NCBI GenBank assembly: GCA_002471255.1
Contig: DKPP01000011.1
Location: 436,922 to 500,921, forward strand
DNA: 64,000 nucleotides
Direction of reading: 5' to 3'
Source of the DNA: Akkermansiaceae bacterium UBA7331
Lineage (GTDB): Bacteria; Verrucomicrobiota; Verrucomicrobiia; Verrucomicrobiales; Akkermansiaceae
Of the stretch, positions 43,621 through 53,015 are shown in pieces. Positions within the stretch are counted from its first letter, which is position 1, and each line of letters begins with the position of its first letter. The notes under the pieces were generated by a model, which searched no databases, was not told the origin of the DNA, and worked only from the letters and a program-made list of their open reading frames with translations. A program made the position numbers and the translations under genes.

Positions 43621-43694
43621 ACCGATTTTTCGTCCGGTGGGGGAAGGTGCCCCAATTGCCTACCGGAATGAATGGGGCATACCAAAAAATCGGC
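43621..43694 (+). promoter_or_regulatory. structured rpsA leader with predicted enclosed pseudoknot
   Basis: Three perfect helices are visible. Helix A (43622-43630 with 43685-43693, CCGATTTTT/AAAAATCGG, 9 bp) closes the element. Inside, helix B pairs 43633-43638 (TCCGGT) with 43662-43667 and can extend to nine pairs; helix C pairs 43648-43654 (TGCCCCA) with 43673-43679. The order B, C, B', C' makes B and C interlock as an H-type pseudoknot, or compete as alternative states. The element ends 27 bases before the rpsA ATG, and no Shine-Dalgarno sequence is present. S1 autoregulation through its own leader is known in Proteobacteria, but this fold does not match that one. Confidence 0.65.
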
Positions 43695-43720
43695 ATTACG
43701 AACTCATCAACCCATATTAA

Positions 43721-45409
43721 ATGAGCAATACTGAACTGGCGGACTTGATCGATAGCAAGTTCCGCGAATTCCGCGAAGGTTCCATCGTGAATGGAGTCAT
43801 TCAAGCAATCCGTCCACAAGTAGTTTTGGTGGACATTGGTTACAAGTCTGAAGGCGTTATCCCTGCCTCTGAATTTGAAGACGAAGAAATCGAAGTAGGC
43901 GACGAAATCGAAGTTCTTCTTGAGCGTCTTGAAAACGACGAAGGTATCGTTGTTCTTTCTAAAGAAAAAGCCGCACACAAACAAAACTGGGACAAAATCG
44001 TTGGCGTATTCCGTGACGGTGGCCTTGTGAAAGGTAAAGTTAAGAGCGTTGTTAAAGGCGGTCTTATGGTAAACGTAGGTGTAGAAGCCTTCTTACCTGG
44101 TTCTCAAGTTGACATCATCCCACCACGTGATTTAAACGAATACGTTGGTAAAGTTTACGAATTCAAGATCGTTAAAGTTAACGACGACCGTAAGAACATC
44201 GTTCTTTCCCGTCGTGAAGTGATTGAAGCTGAACGTGCCGATCAACGTCAACGTTTCCTTGAAACTGTTGAAGTTGGTAACAAAGTTGAAGGTATCGTTA
44301 AGAACATCACTGACTTTGGTGCATTCATCGACCTCCGTGGTATGGACGGCTTGCTCCACATCACCGACATGAGCTGGGGCCGCGTAAATCACCCATCTGA
44401 AATGCTTCACATCGGTCAAGCAATCGACGTGATCATCTTGGAAGTTGACCGCGACAAAGAACGTGTATCTCTTGGCTTGAAGCAAATGAGCGACAACCCA
44501 TGGGCCGACATCGAACGCAAATACCCAATCAACTTGCGTGTTAGCGGTCGTGTTACCAAGCTTCTTCCATACGGCGCATTCGTTGAATTGGAAAAAGGCG
44601 TTGAAGGTCTCGTACACGTTTCCGAACTTTCCTGGACCAAGCGCATCACTCGTCCGAGCGATGTTCTTAAGCTTGACCAAGAAATCGAAGCAATCGTGCT
44701 TTCCATCTCCGTTAAGGAACAAAAAATCTCCTTGGGCGTTCGTCAACTCGAAGAAAACCCATGGGCCGATATCGAATCCCGCTTCCCAATTGGTACCCTT
44801 ATCAAGGGCCAAGTTCGCAACCTTACTCCATATGGAGCATTCGTTGGTTTGGAAGAAGGCATCGACGGCATGATCCACGTTTCCGACATGAGCTGGACCC
44901 GCAAGATCAACCACCCATCCGAAGTTCTCAAGAAGGGCGACGAAGTGGAAGCAATCGTTTTGGAAATCAAGAAAGAAGACCAACGTGTTTCCCTCGGTAT
45001 CAAGCAGCTTGAATCCGATCCATGGGAATCCATCAACGACCGCTTCAAGGTTGGTGACATGGTTTCCGGTCAAGTGGCCAAGATCGCTAGCTTCGGTGCA
45101 TTCGTCAACTTGGACGGTGACATTGACGGCTTGATCCACATCTCCCAATTGAGCGAAGATCACGTAGAACGCGTGAAGGACGTTATCAAGGTAGGTGATG
45201 AAATCACTGCTCGCGTAATCAAAGTTGATAGCGTAGAACGTCGTATCGGTCTTTCCATTAAGGCTGTTAACTACGATAGCGAACAACTTCGCCGCGAAAC
45301 AGCTTCCTTCGAAGCTCTTCGTCCTAGCAGCGATATGGTTGGCCTCGAACAAGCCTTCAATCTTGCTACTCGCGAGAACGAAGAATGGAGCCCATCCGAA
45401 GAAAACTAA
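43721..45409 (+). CDS. rpsA: 30S ribosomal protein S1
   Basis: The 562-residue protein contains six S1 RNA-binding domains, the usual bacterial count: two divergent N-terminal ones (from about 20 and 104), then four with clear repeats such as GIVKNITDFGAFIDL, GRVTKLLPYGAFVEL, GQVRNLTPYGAFVGL and GQVAKIASFGAFVNL, each followed by GLLHITDMSW, GLVHVSELSW, GMIHVSDMSW or GLIHISQLS. S1 binds mRNA on the small subunit and helps start translation where Shine-Dalgarno sequences are weak, which is relevant here. Codons are strongly biased toward C-ending Phe, Asn and Asp codons, as expected for a highly expressed gene. Preceded by the structured leader. Confidence 0.98.
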   Translation: MSNTELADLIDSKFREFREGSIVNGVIQAIRPQVVLVDIGYKSEGVIPASEFEDEEIEVGDEIEVLLERLENDEGIVVLSKEKAAHKQNWDKIVGVFRDGGLVKGKVKSVVKGGLMVNVGVEAFLPGSQVDIIPPRDLNEYVGKVYEFKIVKVNDDRKNIVLSRREVIEAERADQRQRFLETVEVGNKVEGIVKNITDFGAFIDLRGMDGLLHITDMSWGRVNHPSEMLHIGQAIDVIILEVDRDKERVSLGLKQMSDNPWADIERKYPINLRVSGRVTKLLPYGAFVELEKGVEGLVHVSELSWTKRITRPSDVLKLDQEIEAIVLSISVKEQKISLGVRQLEENPWADIESRFPIGTLIKGQVRNLTPYGAFVGLEEGIDGMIHVSDMSWTRKINHPSEVLKKGDEVEAIVLEIKKEDQRVSLGIKQLESDPWESINDRFKVGDMVSGQVAKIASFGAFVNLDGDIDGLIHISQLSEDHVERVKDVIKVGDEITARVIKVDSVERRIGLSIKAVNYDSEQLRRETASFEALRPSSDMVGLEQAFNLATRENEEWSPSEEN

Positions 45410-45434
45410 GCTAATCGCTTAAATACATTTATTC

Positions 45435-45473
45435 AAATGCCACCTTCTTCATTGAGGGTGGCATTTGTTTTTT
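45435..45473 (+). terminator. rpsA terminator
   Basis: AAATGCCACC pairs with GGTGGCATTT, extended by two weaker pairs, and is followed by GTTTTTTC. Confidence 0.87.
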
Positions 45474-45487
45474 CTTTATTAAGAGAT

Positions 45488-45520
45488 AAAAAAAGAGAAC
45501 CGGCTCACACCGATTCTCTC
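45488..45520 (-). terminator. terminator of the M60-like gene
   Basis: On the minus strand AGAGAATCGG pairs with CCGGTTCTCT (one G-T pair) around a six-base loop and is followed by seven T residues. The gene stops 21 bases before the hairpin. Confidence 0.85.
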
Positions 45521-45540
45521 AAATAATTATTTGGATAAAC

Positions 45541-47004
45541 TTATTTCAAATTTTCTTTCCATGGGATTTGGGTGTCGTTTGGATCTACCGTCATTCCATG
45601 CTCATTGAACCAAGGGAACATATCTTTACCCATAGCAATGCTGATGATAGCTACGGTATCGTTCATGTTATAGCGATGGTCTAATTTGGCCGGAACGAAT
45701 TTGCGCTTGGCACGGAAATACTTGCCTAAGAAATCCGGTTCGGATTTTTTCAATTCTTCAAATACCCAGAAGCTTTTGCCCCAATGAATTTCATTTTTCT
45801 TTCCTGCGTCGAGTTCCGGCGCACTTGAATCGGTGGCATTACCATTGATATCATAGAGTTTCATCGTAGGATCGATTCTTGAAGCACGCTGAATGTTTTG
45901 GGCGATTCTCTTATCGCCTTCTTCTTTATATCCTGCATCACCCATGACTAAGTCACCAACATAGGTGGCGATTGGTTCATTCCAAACTTCCGGATGTGGT
46001 AATACCCAAGAGTGAGTAAACTCATGAGTGAGGAACTCGATCATGCCGTGTTCTACTTTAGGGAAGTTTTCCCAAAAAACAGCTAAACCAACAAAACCAC
46101 CGGCAGAAAAACCACCCCCACCTGTGCTAAGTAAACCAATTTTAGAACCCATACCTTCGGATAGAGGCACACCCATTCTTTTTTCAATAAGAGGAGTAGT
46201 CTTACCTTGAATTCTTACCATATCATTGAAATATGGTGCCATATAGTCGCTGTAATAGAATGTAATACCATTAATGTCTTTTACATTACCCATTTTTTGG
46301 GAACCAAGTTGAGGTAATGCCGCCTTGGTATCTACTTCTTTGGTGCTTGCCGCTTTTTGGAGTATAGGAGTTACCCATTTATTGTTGATTGGGTCAGACG
46401 CATCAGGTCTGTTCCCGAATAAATTGCGAGATCCTAATAATAAAACCCCTTTGCCTATTTTTTTGGCCGCTAAAATAACTTGGTCTTCAGACCCTTGTAC
46501 CAATGGAGTCCATTTTTTGGGTTCATTAAGTTTTAAGTAGTCAAAATTACCACCTTCAATTTCAGAATCTATTCCGATGGCTTTAGTTCCCTTAAACGGA
46601 CCCGTTGCTTTGCCTTCAAAACTTGCTCCAAATGCTTTGGCTAAATCATTTTGTCCTTTATTTCCTTTAGATCCACCAATTAAGACGCACCCACCATTCT
46701 TAAGATAATTTTTTAAGAAATTAATATCCTTTGCATTATATGTTAGATGAGGGTCGCAACCTAAAAGAAGTATCAAATTGATGTTTTTTGTATCTATGTC
46801 ATATAAATTACCCCAATTGGTAATAATTTTTTGCTGGGGAAGGTATTGTTTTTGGAATCTACCGTCTGTATAAAATGAAAATTCATGAGACAAGTCAGCG
46901 ATGCCATGGATCGGAGGCCCTTCTTGAGCAATCACTTGCAATGAAGATAGCGCTAGTGTTGTGCATAGCGCAGGTAAAAAACTCAAATGTAATTTTTTCA
47001 TCAT
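45541..47004 (-). CDS. exported M60-like zinc metallopeptidase with GATase-like N-terminal domain
   Basis: The 487-residue protein has a signal peptide (cleavage near VIAQ). Residues about 35-215 resemble the class I glutamine-amidotransferase-like/ThuA domain found before M60 peptidases (INLILLLGCDP, YLKNGGCVLIGGS, GKGVLLLGSRN). The peptidase domain has HEFTH at 327-331 and Glu343, giving HExxH-x11-E, which fits the HExxHx(8-28)E pattern of M60-like mucin-targeting peptidases. With the glycan locus elsewhere in the window, a mucin substrate is plausible. A different gluzincin family is possible, as the flanking sequence is divergent. Confidence 0.75.
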   Translation of the reverse strand: MMKKLHLSFLPALCTTLALSSLQVIAQEGPPIHGIADLSHEFSFYTDGRFQKQYLPQQKIITNWGNLYDIDTKNINLILLLGCDPHLTYNAKDINFLKNYLKNGGCVLIGGSKGNKGQNDLAKAFGASFEGKATGPFKGTKAIGIDSEIEGGNFDYLKLNEPKKWTPLVQGSEDQVILAAKKIGKGVLLLGSRNLFGNRPDASDPINNKWVTPILQKAASTKEVDTKAALPQLGSQKMGNVKDINGITFYYSDYMAPYFNDMVRIQGKTTPLIEKRMGVPLSEGMGSKIGLLSTGGGGFSAGGFVGLAVFWENFPKVEHGMIEFLTHEFTHSWVLPHPEVWNEPIATYVGDLVMGDAGYKEEGDKRIAQNIQRASRIDPTMKLYDINGNATDSSAPELDAGKKNEIHWGKSFWVFEELKKSEPDFLGKYFRAKRKFVPAKLDHRYNMNDTVAIISIAMGKDMFPWFNEHGMTVDPNDTQIPWKENLK

Positions 47005-47118
47005 GATTATTACGATATTAGATAATTTTTCTTTCGAATCAATGATCTAAACTTGGTCTATTTTTGTTGCCATATCATAGACTGGACGTGTGCATAAAAG
47101 AGCCTATGATGAAAGCGG

Positions 47119-48024
47119 ATGAAAAAATTTGTATATATATTATTATGCTTGAGTTGTTTCACGCCATGGATGAATGCACCTTTAGCGCTTGTATTAGGTA
47201 TCGTTTTTAGTTCTTTATGGGGGTTCCCTTTTGGATCCGAACCCGGTAAATGGATTAGTTTACTGTTGAAAGTTAGTGTTGTCGGACTAGGTTTTGGCAT
47301 GAATGTGGAGAGTGCTATTGATGCCGGGAGCAAGGGTATCGGATTGACGATTGGATCTATTATATTTGTTTTAGTGGCCGGATACTGGTTAGGTAAATGG
47401 ATGAAAATGCCTATTAAGGAGTCCTTTTTGATTTCTTCGGGTACGGCTATTTGCGGGGGTAGTGCCATTGCTGCTGTCGCTCCGGCTGTTAAAGCTGACG
47501 GTAAATCCATTTCAGTATCGTTGGGGGTAGTGTTTGCCCTTAATTCCGTAGCTTTAGTAGTGTTCCCGCCATTGGGCCATTTATTTCAAATGACTCAAGA
47601 GCAATTTGGTCTTTGGTGTGCGATTGCTATTCATGATACTAGCTCTGTGGTGGGTGCGGCAAGTGCCTACGGTGGGGAAGCTTTGGCTATCGCTACTACA
47701 GTGAAATTAGCACGTGCCTTGTGGATTATTCCTTTAGCTATTTTAGCTGCATGGTTATTTAAATCGAAGGATACAAAGCCTAGTATTCCTTGGTTTATTG
47801 CCTTTTTCATAGGGGCGTTATTGATGAATAGTTATTTGCCGATTCCGGAAATTGTTTCAGGTAGTATTGTTGATTTTTCGAAAATGCTTCTCATTTTAAC
47901 ACTACTTTTAATTGGTAGTACTTTATCATGGGATCGCGTGAAATCTGTTGGTTGGCCTCCTCTTATTCAAGGCGTGATTTTATGGGTAGCCGTATCGATA
48001 TTATCATTCTTAATGATTTATTAA
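47119..48024 (+). CDS. YeiH/UPF0324-family putative sulfate exporter
   Basis: The 301-residue protein has about ten membrane helices and the YeiH family motifs LLKVSVVGLGFGMN, SSGTAICGGSAIAAVAPAV and CAIAIHDTSSVVGAASAYG. The family is annotated as putative sulfate exporters in some bacteria, on limited evidence. It is divergent from the M60-like gene and ends near a bidirectional hairpin shared with pckG. Confidence 0.88.
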   Translation: MKKFVYILLCLSCFTPWMNAPLALVLGIVFSSLWGFPFGSEPGKWISLLLKVSVVGLGFGMNVESAIDAGSKGIGLTIGSIIFVLVAGYWLGKWMKMPIKESFLISSGTAICGGSAIAAVAPAVKADGKSISVSLGVVFALNSVALVVFPPLGHLFQMTQEQFGLWCAIAIHDTSSVVGAASAYGGEALAIATTVKLARALWIIPLAILAAWLFKSKDTKPSIPWFIAFFIGALLMNSYLPIPEIVSGSIVDFSKMLLILTLLLIGSTLSWDRVKSVGWPPLIQGVILWVAVSILSFLMIY

Positions 48025-48126
48025 TTTTGCTCATTATTAACGCCGGTTTGCTATGATTTAATCACTAGTATACCGGCAAATTTATCGACAAGATTTCTGT
48101 ATAATTTTTAATGTCGAAAATAAAGA

Positions 48127-48160
48127 AGGCCACCTTGCATGGAGCAAGGTGGCCTCTTTT
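48127..48160. terminator. bidirectional terminator between YeiH-like gene and pckG
   Basis: An 11-base perfect stem (AGGCCACCTTG / CAAGGTGGCCT) with a seven-base loop is followed by CTTTT on the plus strand and TTCTTTA on the minus strand. It sits between the convergent gene ends. Confidence 0.75.
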
Positions 48161-48185
48161 AAGAAGTATATCTAATCTTTAAGGA

Positions 48186-50015
48186 TTAGGAGAAGCTCTT
48201 GAGTAAGCTTTGGCGTTGTTCTTCCATTTCCTTAGGAAGCTTGTTGCCAACCTTGTCGAAGAGTTCGGTTTGGCTGGTCAATTCAGCTTGCCATTCGGAT
48301 GGAGTCAAAGCCATGTTCATTTCGAAATCAGCTTCGGTGTAGTCTTCAAGACCGGTCTTGTCGAGTTCGGCGTAGGTTGGGGAAACACCAAGTTTAGTTG
48401 GTGTGCCTTCTACTTGACCCTTAACGCGGCGAAGAATCCAGTCGAGAACGCGCATGTTGTCGCCGAAACCAGGCCAGATGAACTTACCTTCAGGGGACTT
48501 GCGGAACCAGTTTACGTTGAAGATCAACGGTGGGTTTGCAACAGTCTTGCCCATGTCCAACCAATGCTGCCAGTAGTCACCTACATTGTAGCCGATGAAT
48601 GGAAGCATAGCCATTGGGTCACGACGTACTTGACCGATAGCACCAAATGCTGCTGCGGTCATTTCAGAACCCATGGTAGCACCTACGTAGCAACCATGAT
48701 CCCAGCTGCGGGATTGGAATACGAGAGGCATGGTGGTAGCGCGGCGGCCACCGAAGAGAATAGCGGAAAGGGAAACACCTTCTGGGTTTTGCCATTCTGG
48801 GTCGATTGTTGGGCACTGAGCTGCTGGAGCTGTGAAGCGAGCATTTGGGTGTGCACAGTTACGGCCACAGTCTGGAGTCCAGTCGTTACCTTGCCAGTCG
48901 ATTGCGTGTGCAGGGGCGTCGCCGTCCATGCCTTCCCACCAAACGTCACCGTCGTCGGTAAGACCAACGTTTGTGAAGATAACGTTCTTCTTGATGGTGT
49001 CCATAGCGATTGGGTTGGTCTTGTAAGAAGTACCAGGAGCTACGCCGAAGTAACCGTTTTCAGGGTTGATGGCGTGGAAGGTACCGTCTTCGTGAGGCCA
49101 GATCCAAGCGATGTCGTCACCGATGATGGAAGTTTTCCAGCCTGCTTCACGGTAGGAAGCTGGTGGAACAAGCATAGCGAGGTTGGTTTTACCACAAGCA
49201 GATGGGAATGCACCACCTACATAAACTTTTTCGCCGGTTGGAGATTCGATGCCCAAAAGGAGCATGTGTTCAGCCATCCATTTGTTCTTGTGAGCGATAG
49301 CGGAAGCGATACGCAAAGCTAAGCACTTCTTACCAAGAAGGGCGTTACCACCGTAACCGGAACCGAAGGACCAGATTTCCTGAGTTTCAGGGAAGTGGCA
49401 GATGTATTTTTCTTCGTTACAAGGCCAGGTAACGTCAGCTTGACCTGCTGCAAGAGGAGATCCAACAGTGTGGAGACATTTTACGAAGGAACCGTAACCG
49501 TCACGCTTAGGATTGCCACCACCGTTTACTTCGTCTTCAAGACGCTTGAGAACTTGAGCACCCATATTAGCCATGATGCGCATGTTAACTACTACGTATG
49601 GGGAATCGGAGATTTCGATACCGATTTTTGCAAGAGGGGAGTCGATAGGACCCATGCAGAAAGGAATAACGTACATGGTACGGCCTTTCATGCAACCTTC
49701 GAAAAGACCATTAAGCTTGGTCTTCATTTCAGCTGGGGCTGCCCAGTGGTTGGTAGGACCTGCGTCTTCTTCTGATTCGCTGCAGATAAAGGTACGGTCT
49801 TCAACGCGAGCTACGTCGGAAGGAGTAGAACGAGCCAAGAAACATCCTGGACGCTTTTCAGGGTTCAATTTGATAAAAGTGCCTTTTTCAACCATCATGT
49901 TGCAAAGCTCATCATTTTCTTCTTGTGAGCCATTGCACCAATAGATGGATTCCGGTTGGCAGAGTTGGGCGATTTCCTCAACCCACTTTTTTGCTTCTTC
50001 GTGAGTGGTACTCAT
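48186..50015 (-). CDS. pckG: phosphoenolpyruvate carboxykinase (GTP)
   Basis: This 609-residue protein is the GTP-type PEP carboxykinase, interconverting oxaloacetate and phosphoenolpyruvate at the start of gluconeogenesis or in anaplerotic/fermentative CO2 fixation. It has SFGSGYGGNALLGKKCLALRI, the P-loop FPSACGKTNLAML (residues 270-282, with reactive Cys274) and GDDIAWIWPHEDGTFHAINPE, followed by NWFRKSPEGKFIWPGFGDN. The ATP-type enzyme has a different sequence and is excluded. Codon bias suggests high expression. Cytoplasmic. Confidence 0.98.
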   Translation of the reverse strand: MSTTHEEAKKWVEEIAQLCQPESIYWCNGSQEENDELCNMMVEKGTFIKLNPEKRPGCFLARSTPSDVARVEDRTFICSESEEDAGPTNHWAAPAEMKTKLNGLFEGCMKGRTMYVIPFCMGPIDSPLAKIGIEISDSPYVVVNMRIMANMGAQVLKRLEDEVNGGGNPKRDGYGSFVKCLHTVGSPLAAGQADVTWPCNEEKYICHFPETQEIWSFGSGYGGNALLGKKCLALRIASAIAHKNKWMAEHMLLLGIESPTGEKVYVGGAFPSACGKTNLAMLVPPASYREAGWKTSIIGDDIAWIWPHEDGTFHAINPENGYFGVAPGTSYKTNPIAMDTIKKNVIFTNVGLTDDGDVWWEGMDGDAPAHAIDWQGNDWTPDCGRNCAHPNARFTAPAAQCPTIDPEWQNPEGVSLSAILFGGRRATTMPLVFQSRSWDHGCYVGATMGSEMTAAAFGAIGQVRRDPMAMLPFIGYNVGDYWQHWLDMGKTVANPPLIFNVNWFRKSPEGKFIWPGFGDNMRVLDWILRRVKGQVEGTPTKLGVSPTYAELDKTGLEDYTEADFEMNMALTPSEWQAELTSQTELFDKVGNKLPKEMEEQRQSLLKSFS

Positions 50016-50202
50016 GGTGAGGCGATACTATTTAACGAGTCAACGAATATCAAGCTTAGTTTGTCTAATCTAGGGTGTTTTTGATTGGAGTGATTTGTTT
50101 ATTGTTGGTATTAAGATATTTGTGATTTTTTGTATGACAGATTAAGTGAGAGGTTGCGGGATTGTTCTTGATAGTTTGACTTGTTAGGTGTATTTAAGAA
50201 TT

Positions 50203-50937
50203 ATGTCTTTCAAGTGGCTTTTTAATCAATTAGCTTTAACCGGAGTAGCATGCGTAATGGTATCTTGTTCAGACGTTATGCGTCCGCCGGCGATCAGCTT
50301 CAAAATCGCCGATACTCCAGTTGTGCCACGTAGTATACCTCAAATGGGATCAGAGGTGAGAGTGAAGCAAGATTTTATGTCCAAATCGAGCAGACCTCGA
50401 CGTAAAGCAAGCTCGATGAGTCCAAAGTTTATTACCATTCATAGTACGGCTAATCGTTCGGCAGATGCCTTGCAACACGCTAGAGCTTTGAAAAATGGCG
50501 CTTTAGGTAGCTTAAATTGGCACTTTACTGCAGATGAAAATCTAGCTGTGCAGCATATCCCGCTAAATGAGACCGGCCGTCATGCCGATAAAGGTGGTCC
50601 GGGGGATCGCTTCTCCATTGGCATTGAAATGTGTGAGGTCAGAGGGCAAAATTGTCCTCGCGTATATGCTCGAGCTGCAAAGTTGACTGCCATTTTAATG
50701 AAGAGATACAATATTCCACTAAGAAACGTTGTGCCTCACTATTATTGGACCGGCAAGAATTGCCCTGCTCCTTTATTGACTAATGGTCGCCCCGGATACA
50801 AGTGGAGCTGGTTTATTTCTCGAGTGGATTATTATAGACGTTGCCTTGATGCCAAGCCTGCGCCCGTAGCTGTAAATAACGGCAGACCGGCAGGTACACC
50901 ATCTCGTATCGGTCCACCTCCGATGGGTTCTCTTTAA
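50203..50937 (+). CDS. lipoprotein N-acetylmuramoyl-L-alanine amidase (Amidase_2)
   Basis: From ATG 50203 (GTG 50188 is an unlikely alternative) the protein has 244 residues. A lipobox VMVSC puts the lipid-modified cysteine at 22. The Amidase_2/PGRP domain begins near residue 74, with zinc ligands His80 in ITIHST, His179 in VVPHYYW and Cys187 in KNCPAP, and a GRHADKGGPGDRFSIGIEM core. Such enzymes cut the amide bond between MurNAc and the stem peptide in recycling or cell separation. It is 11 bases before recG in the same direction. Confidence 0.87.
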   Translation: MSFKWLFNQLALTGVACVMVSCSDVMRPPAISFKIADTPVVPRSIPQMGSEVRVKQDFMSKSSRPRRKASSMSPKFITIHSTANRSADALQHARALKNGALGSLNWHFTADENLAVQHIPLNETGRHADKGGPGDRFSIGIEMCEVRGQNCPRVYARAAKLTAILMKRYNIPLRNVVPHYYWTGKNCPAPLLTNGRPGYKWSWFISRVDYYRRCLDAKPAPVAVNNGRPAGTPSRIGPPPMGSL

Positions 50938-50948
50938 ATTATTGATTT

Positions 50949-53003
50949 GTGACGGAGATAACTCCTTTATTTTCTTACACGACTTGCTTGAAGGATGTGC
51001 ATCATATTTCAAGCAAGGAGTGTGAATTGTTAGAGAAGTCCGGTTTTTTAACCGTACGAGATTTATTGTTTTATCTACCCAAGCGATATGAGGACAGGCG
51101 CCGATTTGATGAGTTTGGTGCTCTAGGTCAGCAAAAACCGGTTTGCTTGCACGTTAATGTTATTGATGCGCGTACTAAGTTTGCCGGAGCTAAGCGTAGA
51201 TATACCGAGGTGCTCGTGGAGGAAAAAGGGATGGTAAAAACCCGATTTTCTTGTATTTGGTTTAATATGCCAATGATCGGCAAAATGTTGTGTGCCGGTC
51301 ATGAATTAGTATTATTTGGGACGGCGAAAAAGTTTGGTAAAAATTTATGCATGCTACACCCTGACTTTGAAGTGGTGAAGGATGATGCCTATCACAGTAT
51401 CCATTTAGAAAGGATTGTTCCTGTGTACGGAGGTCGTTTAGGGATTTCAATTCGACGTTTACGCGAAATTATCTGGGGAATCTTTGAAAAGTTAGATTTT
51501 TCTCCTGAATCTGATGTGTATGAATTTGTGCCTGAACAAACCCAAAAAGAGGCGCTCAACTTATTGCATTTTCCCGATTCCATGGAGCAAGCTGCATCAA
51601 TGAAGCGTCGCTTTGCTTTAGAAGAATGTTTGGGGATTCAACTAAATGTTGGTATTCGCCGTCGTATGGTGCAAGCCAAACATGGTTTCAAAACTGCTAG
51701 TAAAACGGCTCTTTTAAAAGATTTATCGGAGATTTTGCCATTTGAATTAACAGCCGGACAGAAACAATGCATCAAAGAAATTTTTGATGATATGCGCTCA
51801 CCTCATGTCATGAACCGCTTGCTACAAGGGGATGTCGGTTCAGGGAAAACCTTGGTTGCTCTTTGCGCAATGTTGCTTTGTGTCGAGCATGGTTTTAGCT
51901 CGATGATGATGGCGCCTACTCAAATTTTAGCAGAGCAACACTATCAACAATTTTTACGTTTATTGACCCCTTTGGGCATCAATGTGTCTCTTTATACGGG
52001 AGATAAACGATTAGACTCTCATGTGGGTTTTAAATCAGATCCGCGTATTATTGTTGGGACTCATGCCTTGTTATATGCTAAAGATATTGAAGATCAGGTC
52101 GGTTTAGTAGTCATCGATGAACAACATAAATTTGGAGTTAATCAACGTGCTTCTTTAATCGATAGAGGAGAGTTATGTCCTGATGTTTTGGTGATGACTG
52201 CCACGCCGATTCCTAGGACGCTGACTCTGACCGTTTATGGTGATTTAGATGTATCATTGCTCGAGCAAATGCCTTCCGGCAGGGGGGAGATGACTACTTT
52301 TGTGCGTCCGTATTCGGCAATGAAAAAGGTAGTGAGTTTTGTGAAGAGCCAGATCGATGAAGGGCGGCAAATTTATGTCGTATCCCCCATGATTGAAGGT
52401 GAAAGTAAGGCTAGAAGTGTGGCTGAGGATCTTGCTTATTGGCAAAAGGCTTTACCTAAATATGCTGTGGGCTTGTTGCATGGTAAAATGAGCAGTGAGG
52501 ATAAAGATCAAGTGATGCGAGACTTTAAAGCCAATAACATTCAAATCCTTGTTTCGACGACGGTTGTTGAAGTCGGTGTAGATGTTCCTAACTCAACCGT
52601 GATGATTATTAATGATGCAGAGAGATTTGGCTTAGCTCAATTACATCAATTACGCGGACGCATTGGCCGTGGTGAGCACCCGTCTTACTGTATATTGGTA
52701 ACGGCTAGTGATGAAGAGAGTGAAGAATGGGCTAAGCTCAAGATATTGGAAGAAACTCGCAACGGCTTTGATTTGGCTGAAAAAGATTTACAAATTCGAG
52801 GTCCCGGTGATGTGTTGGGAACGAGCCAAAGTGGTTTAAAAGATGTAAGTTTCGGTGATTGGATCGGTGATATACGCTTGATCCAACGCGCCCAATTTTT
52901 GGCAAACAAAATTTTGGATGAAGATCCGCAACTTAGTTCAAAAAAATACCGCTCTTTGCGTTCCTTGTTGCAAGGAGACTGCCAAAAAGCGGTAATTAAC
53001 TAA
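50949..53003 (+). CDS. recG: ATP-dependent DNA helicase RecG
   Basis: The 684-residue protein starts at GTG (no ATG is suitably placed). It has the N-terminal wedge/OB region (from about residue 60), Walker A GDVGSGKT near 294, DEQHKFGVNQR near 390, TATPIPRTLTLT, and the LRGRIGRGEHPSYC motif VI, ending with the RecG-type LAEKDLQIRGPGDVLGTSQSG. RecG remodels stalled replication forks and branched DNA. Close relatives Mfd and RecG share the motor; the short N-terminal part and QxxR-type ending distinguish this one. Confidence 0.97.
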   Translation: MTEITPLFSYTTCLKDVHHISSKECELLEKSGFLTVRDLLFYLPKRYEDRRRFDEFGALGQQKPVCLHVNVIDARTKFAGAKRRYTEVLVEEKGMVKTRFSCIWFNMPMIGKMLCAGHELVLFGTAKKFGKNLCMLHPDFEVVKDDAYHSIHLERIVPVYGGRLGISIRRLREIIWGIFEKLDFSPESDVYEFVPEQTQKEALNLLHFPDSMEQAASMKRRFALEECLGIQLNVGIRRRMVQAKHGFKTASKTALLKDLSEILPFELTAGQKQCIKEIFDDMRSPHVMNRLLQGDVGSGKTLVALCAMLLCVEHGFSSMMMAPTQILAEQHYQQFLRLLTPLGINVSLYTGDKRLDSHVGFKSDPRIIVGTHALLYAKDIEDQVGLVVIDEQHKFGVNQRASLIDRGELCPDVLVMTATPIPRTLTLTVYGDLDVSLLEQMPSGRGEMTTFVRPYSAMKKVVSFVKSQIDEGRQIYVVSPMIEGESKARSVAEDLAYWQKALPKYAVGLLHGKMSSEDKDQVMRDFKANNIQILVSTTVVEVGVDVPNSTVMIINDAERFGLAQLHQLRGRIGRGEHPSYCILVTASDEESEEWAKLKILEETRNGFDLAEKDLQIRGPGDVLGTSQSGLKDVSFGDWIGDIRLIQRAQFLANKILDEDPQLSSKKYRSLRSLLQGDCQKAVIN

Positions 53004-53015
53004 ATATTATATAAA

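Noticed and set aside
44132..45352. 406-codon minus-strand open frame opposite rpsA
   Set aside because: Antisense artefact of the repetitive, codon-biased S1 domains; no start context or family signature.
48210..49322. 370-codon plus-strand open frame opposite pckG
   Set aside because: It is the shadow of strongly biased pckG codons; the translation is rich in Cys, Trp and Val with no recognisable motif.
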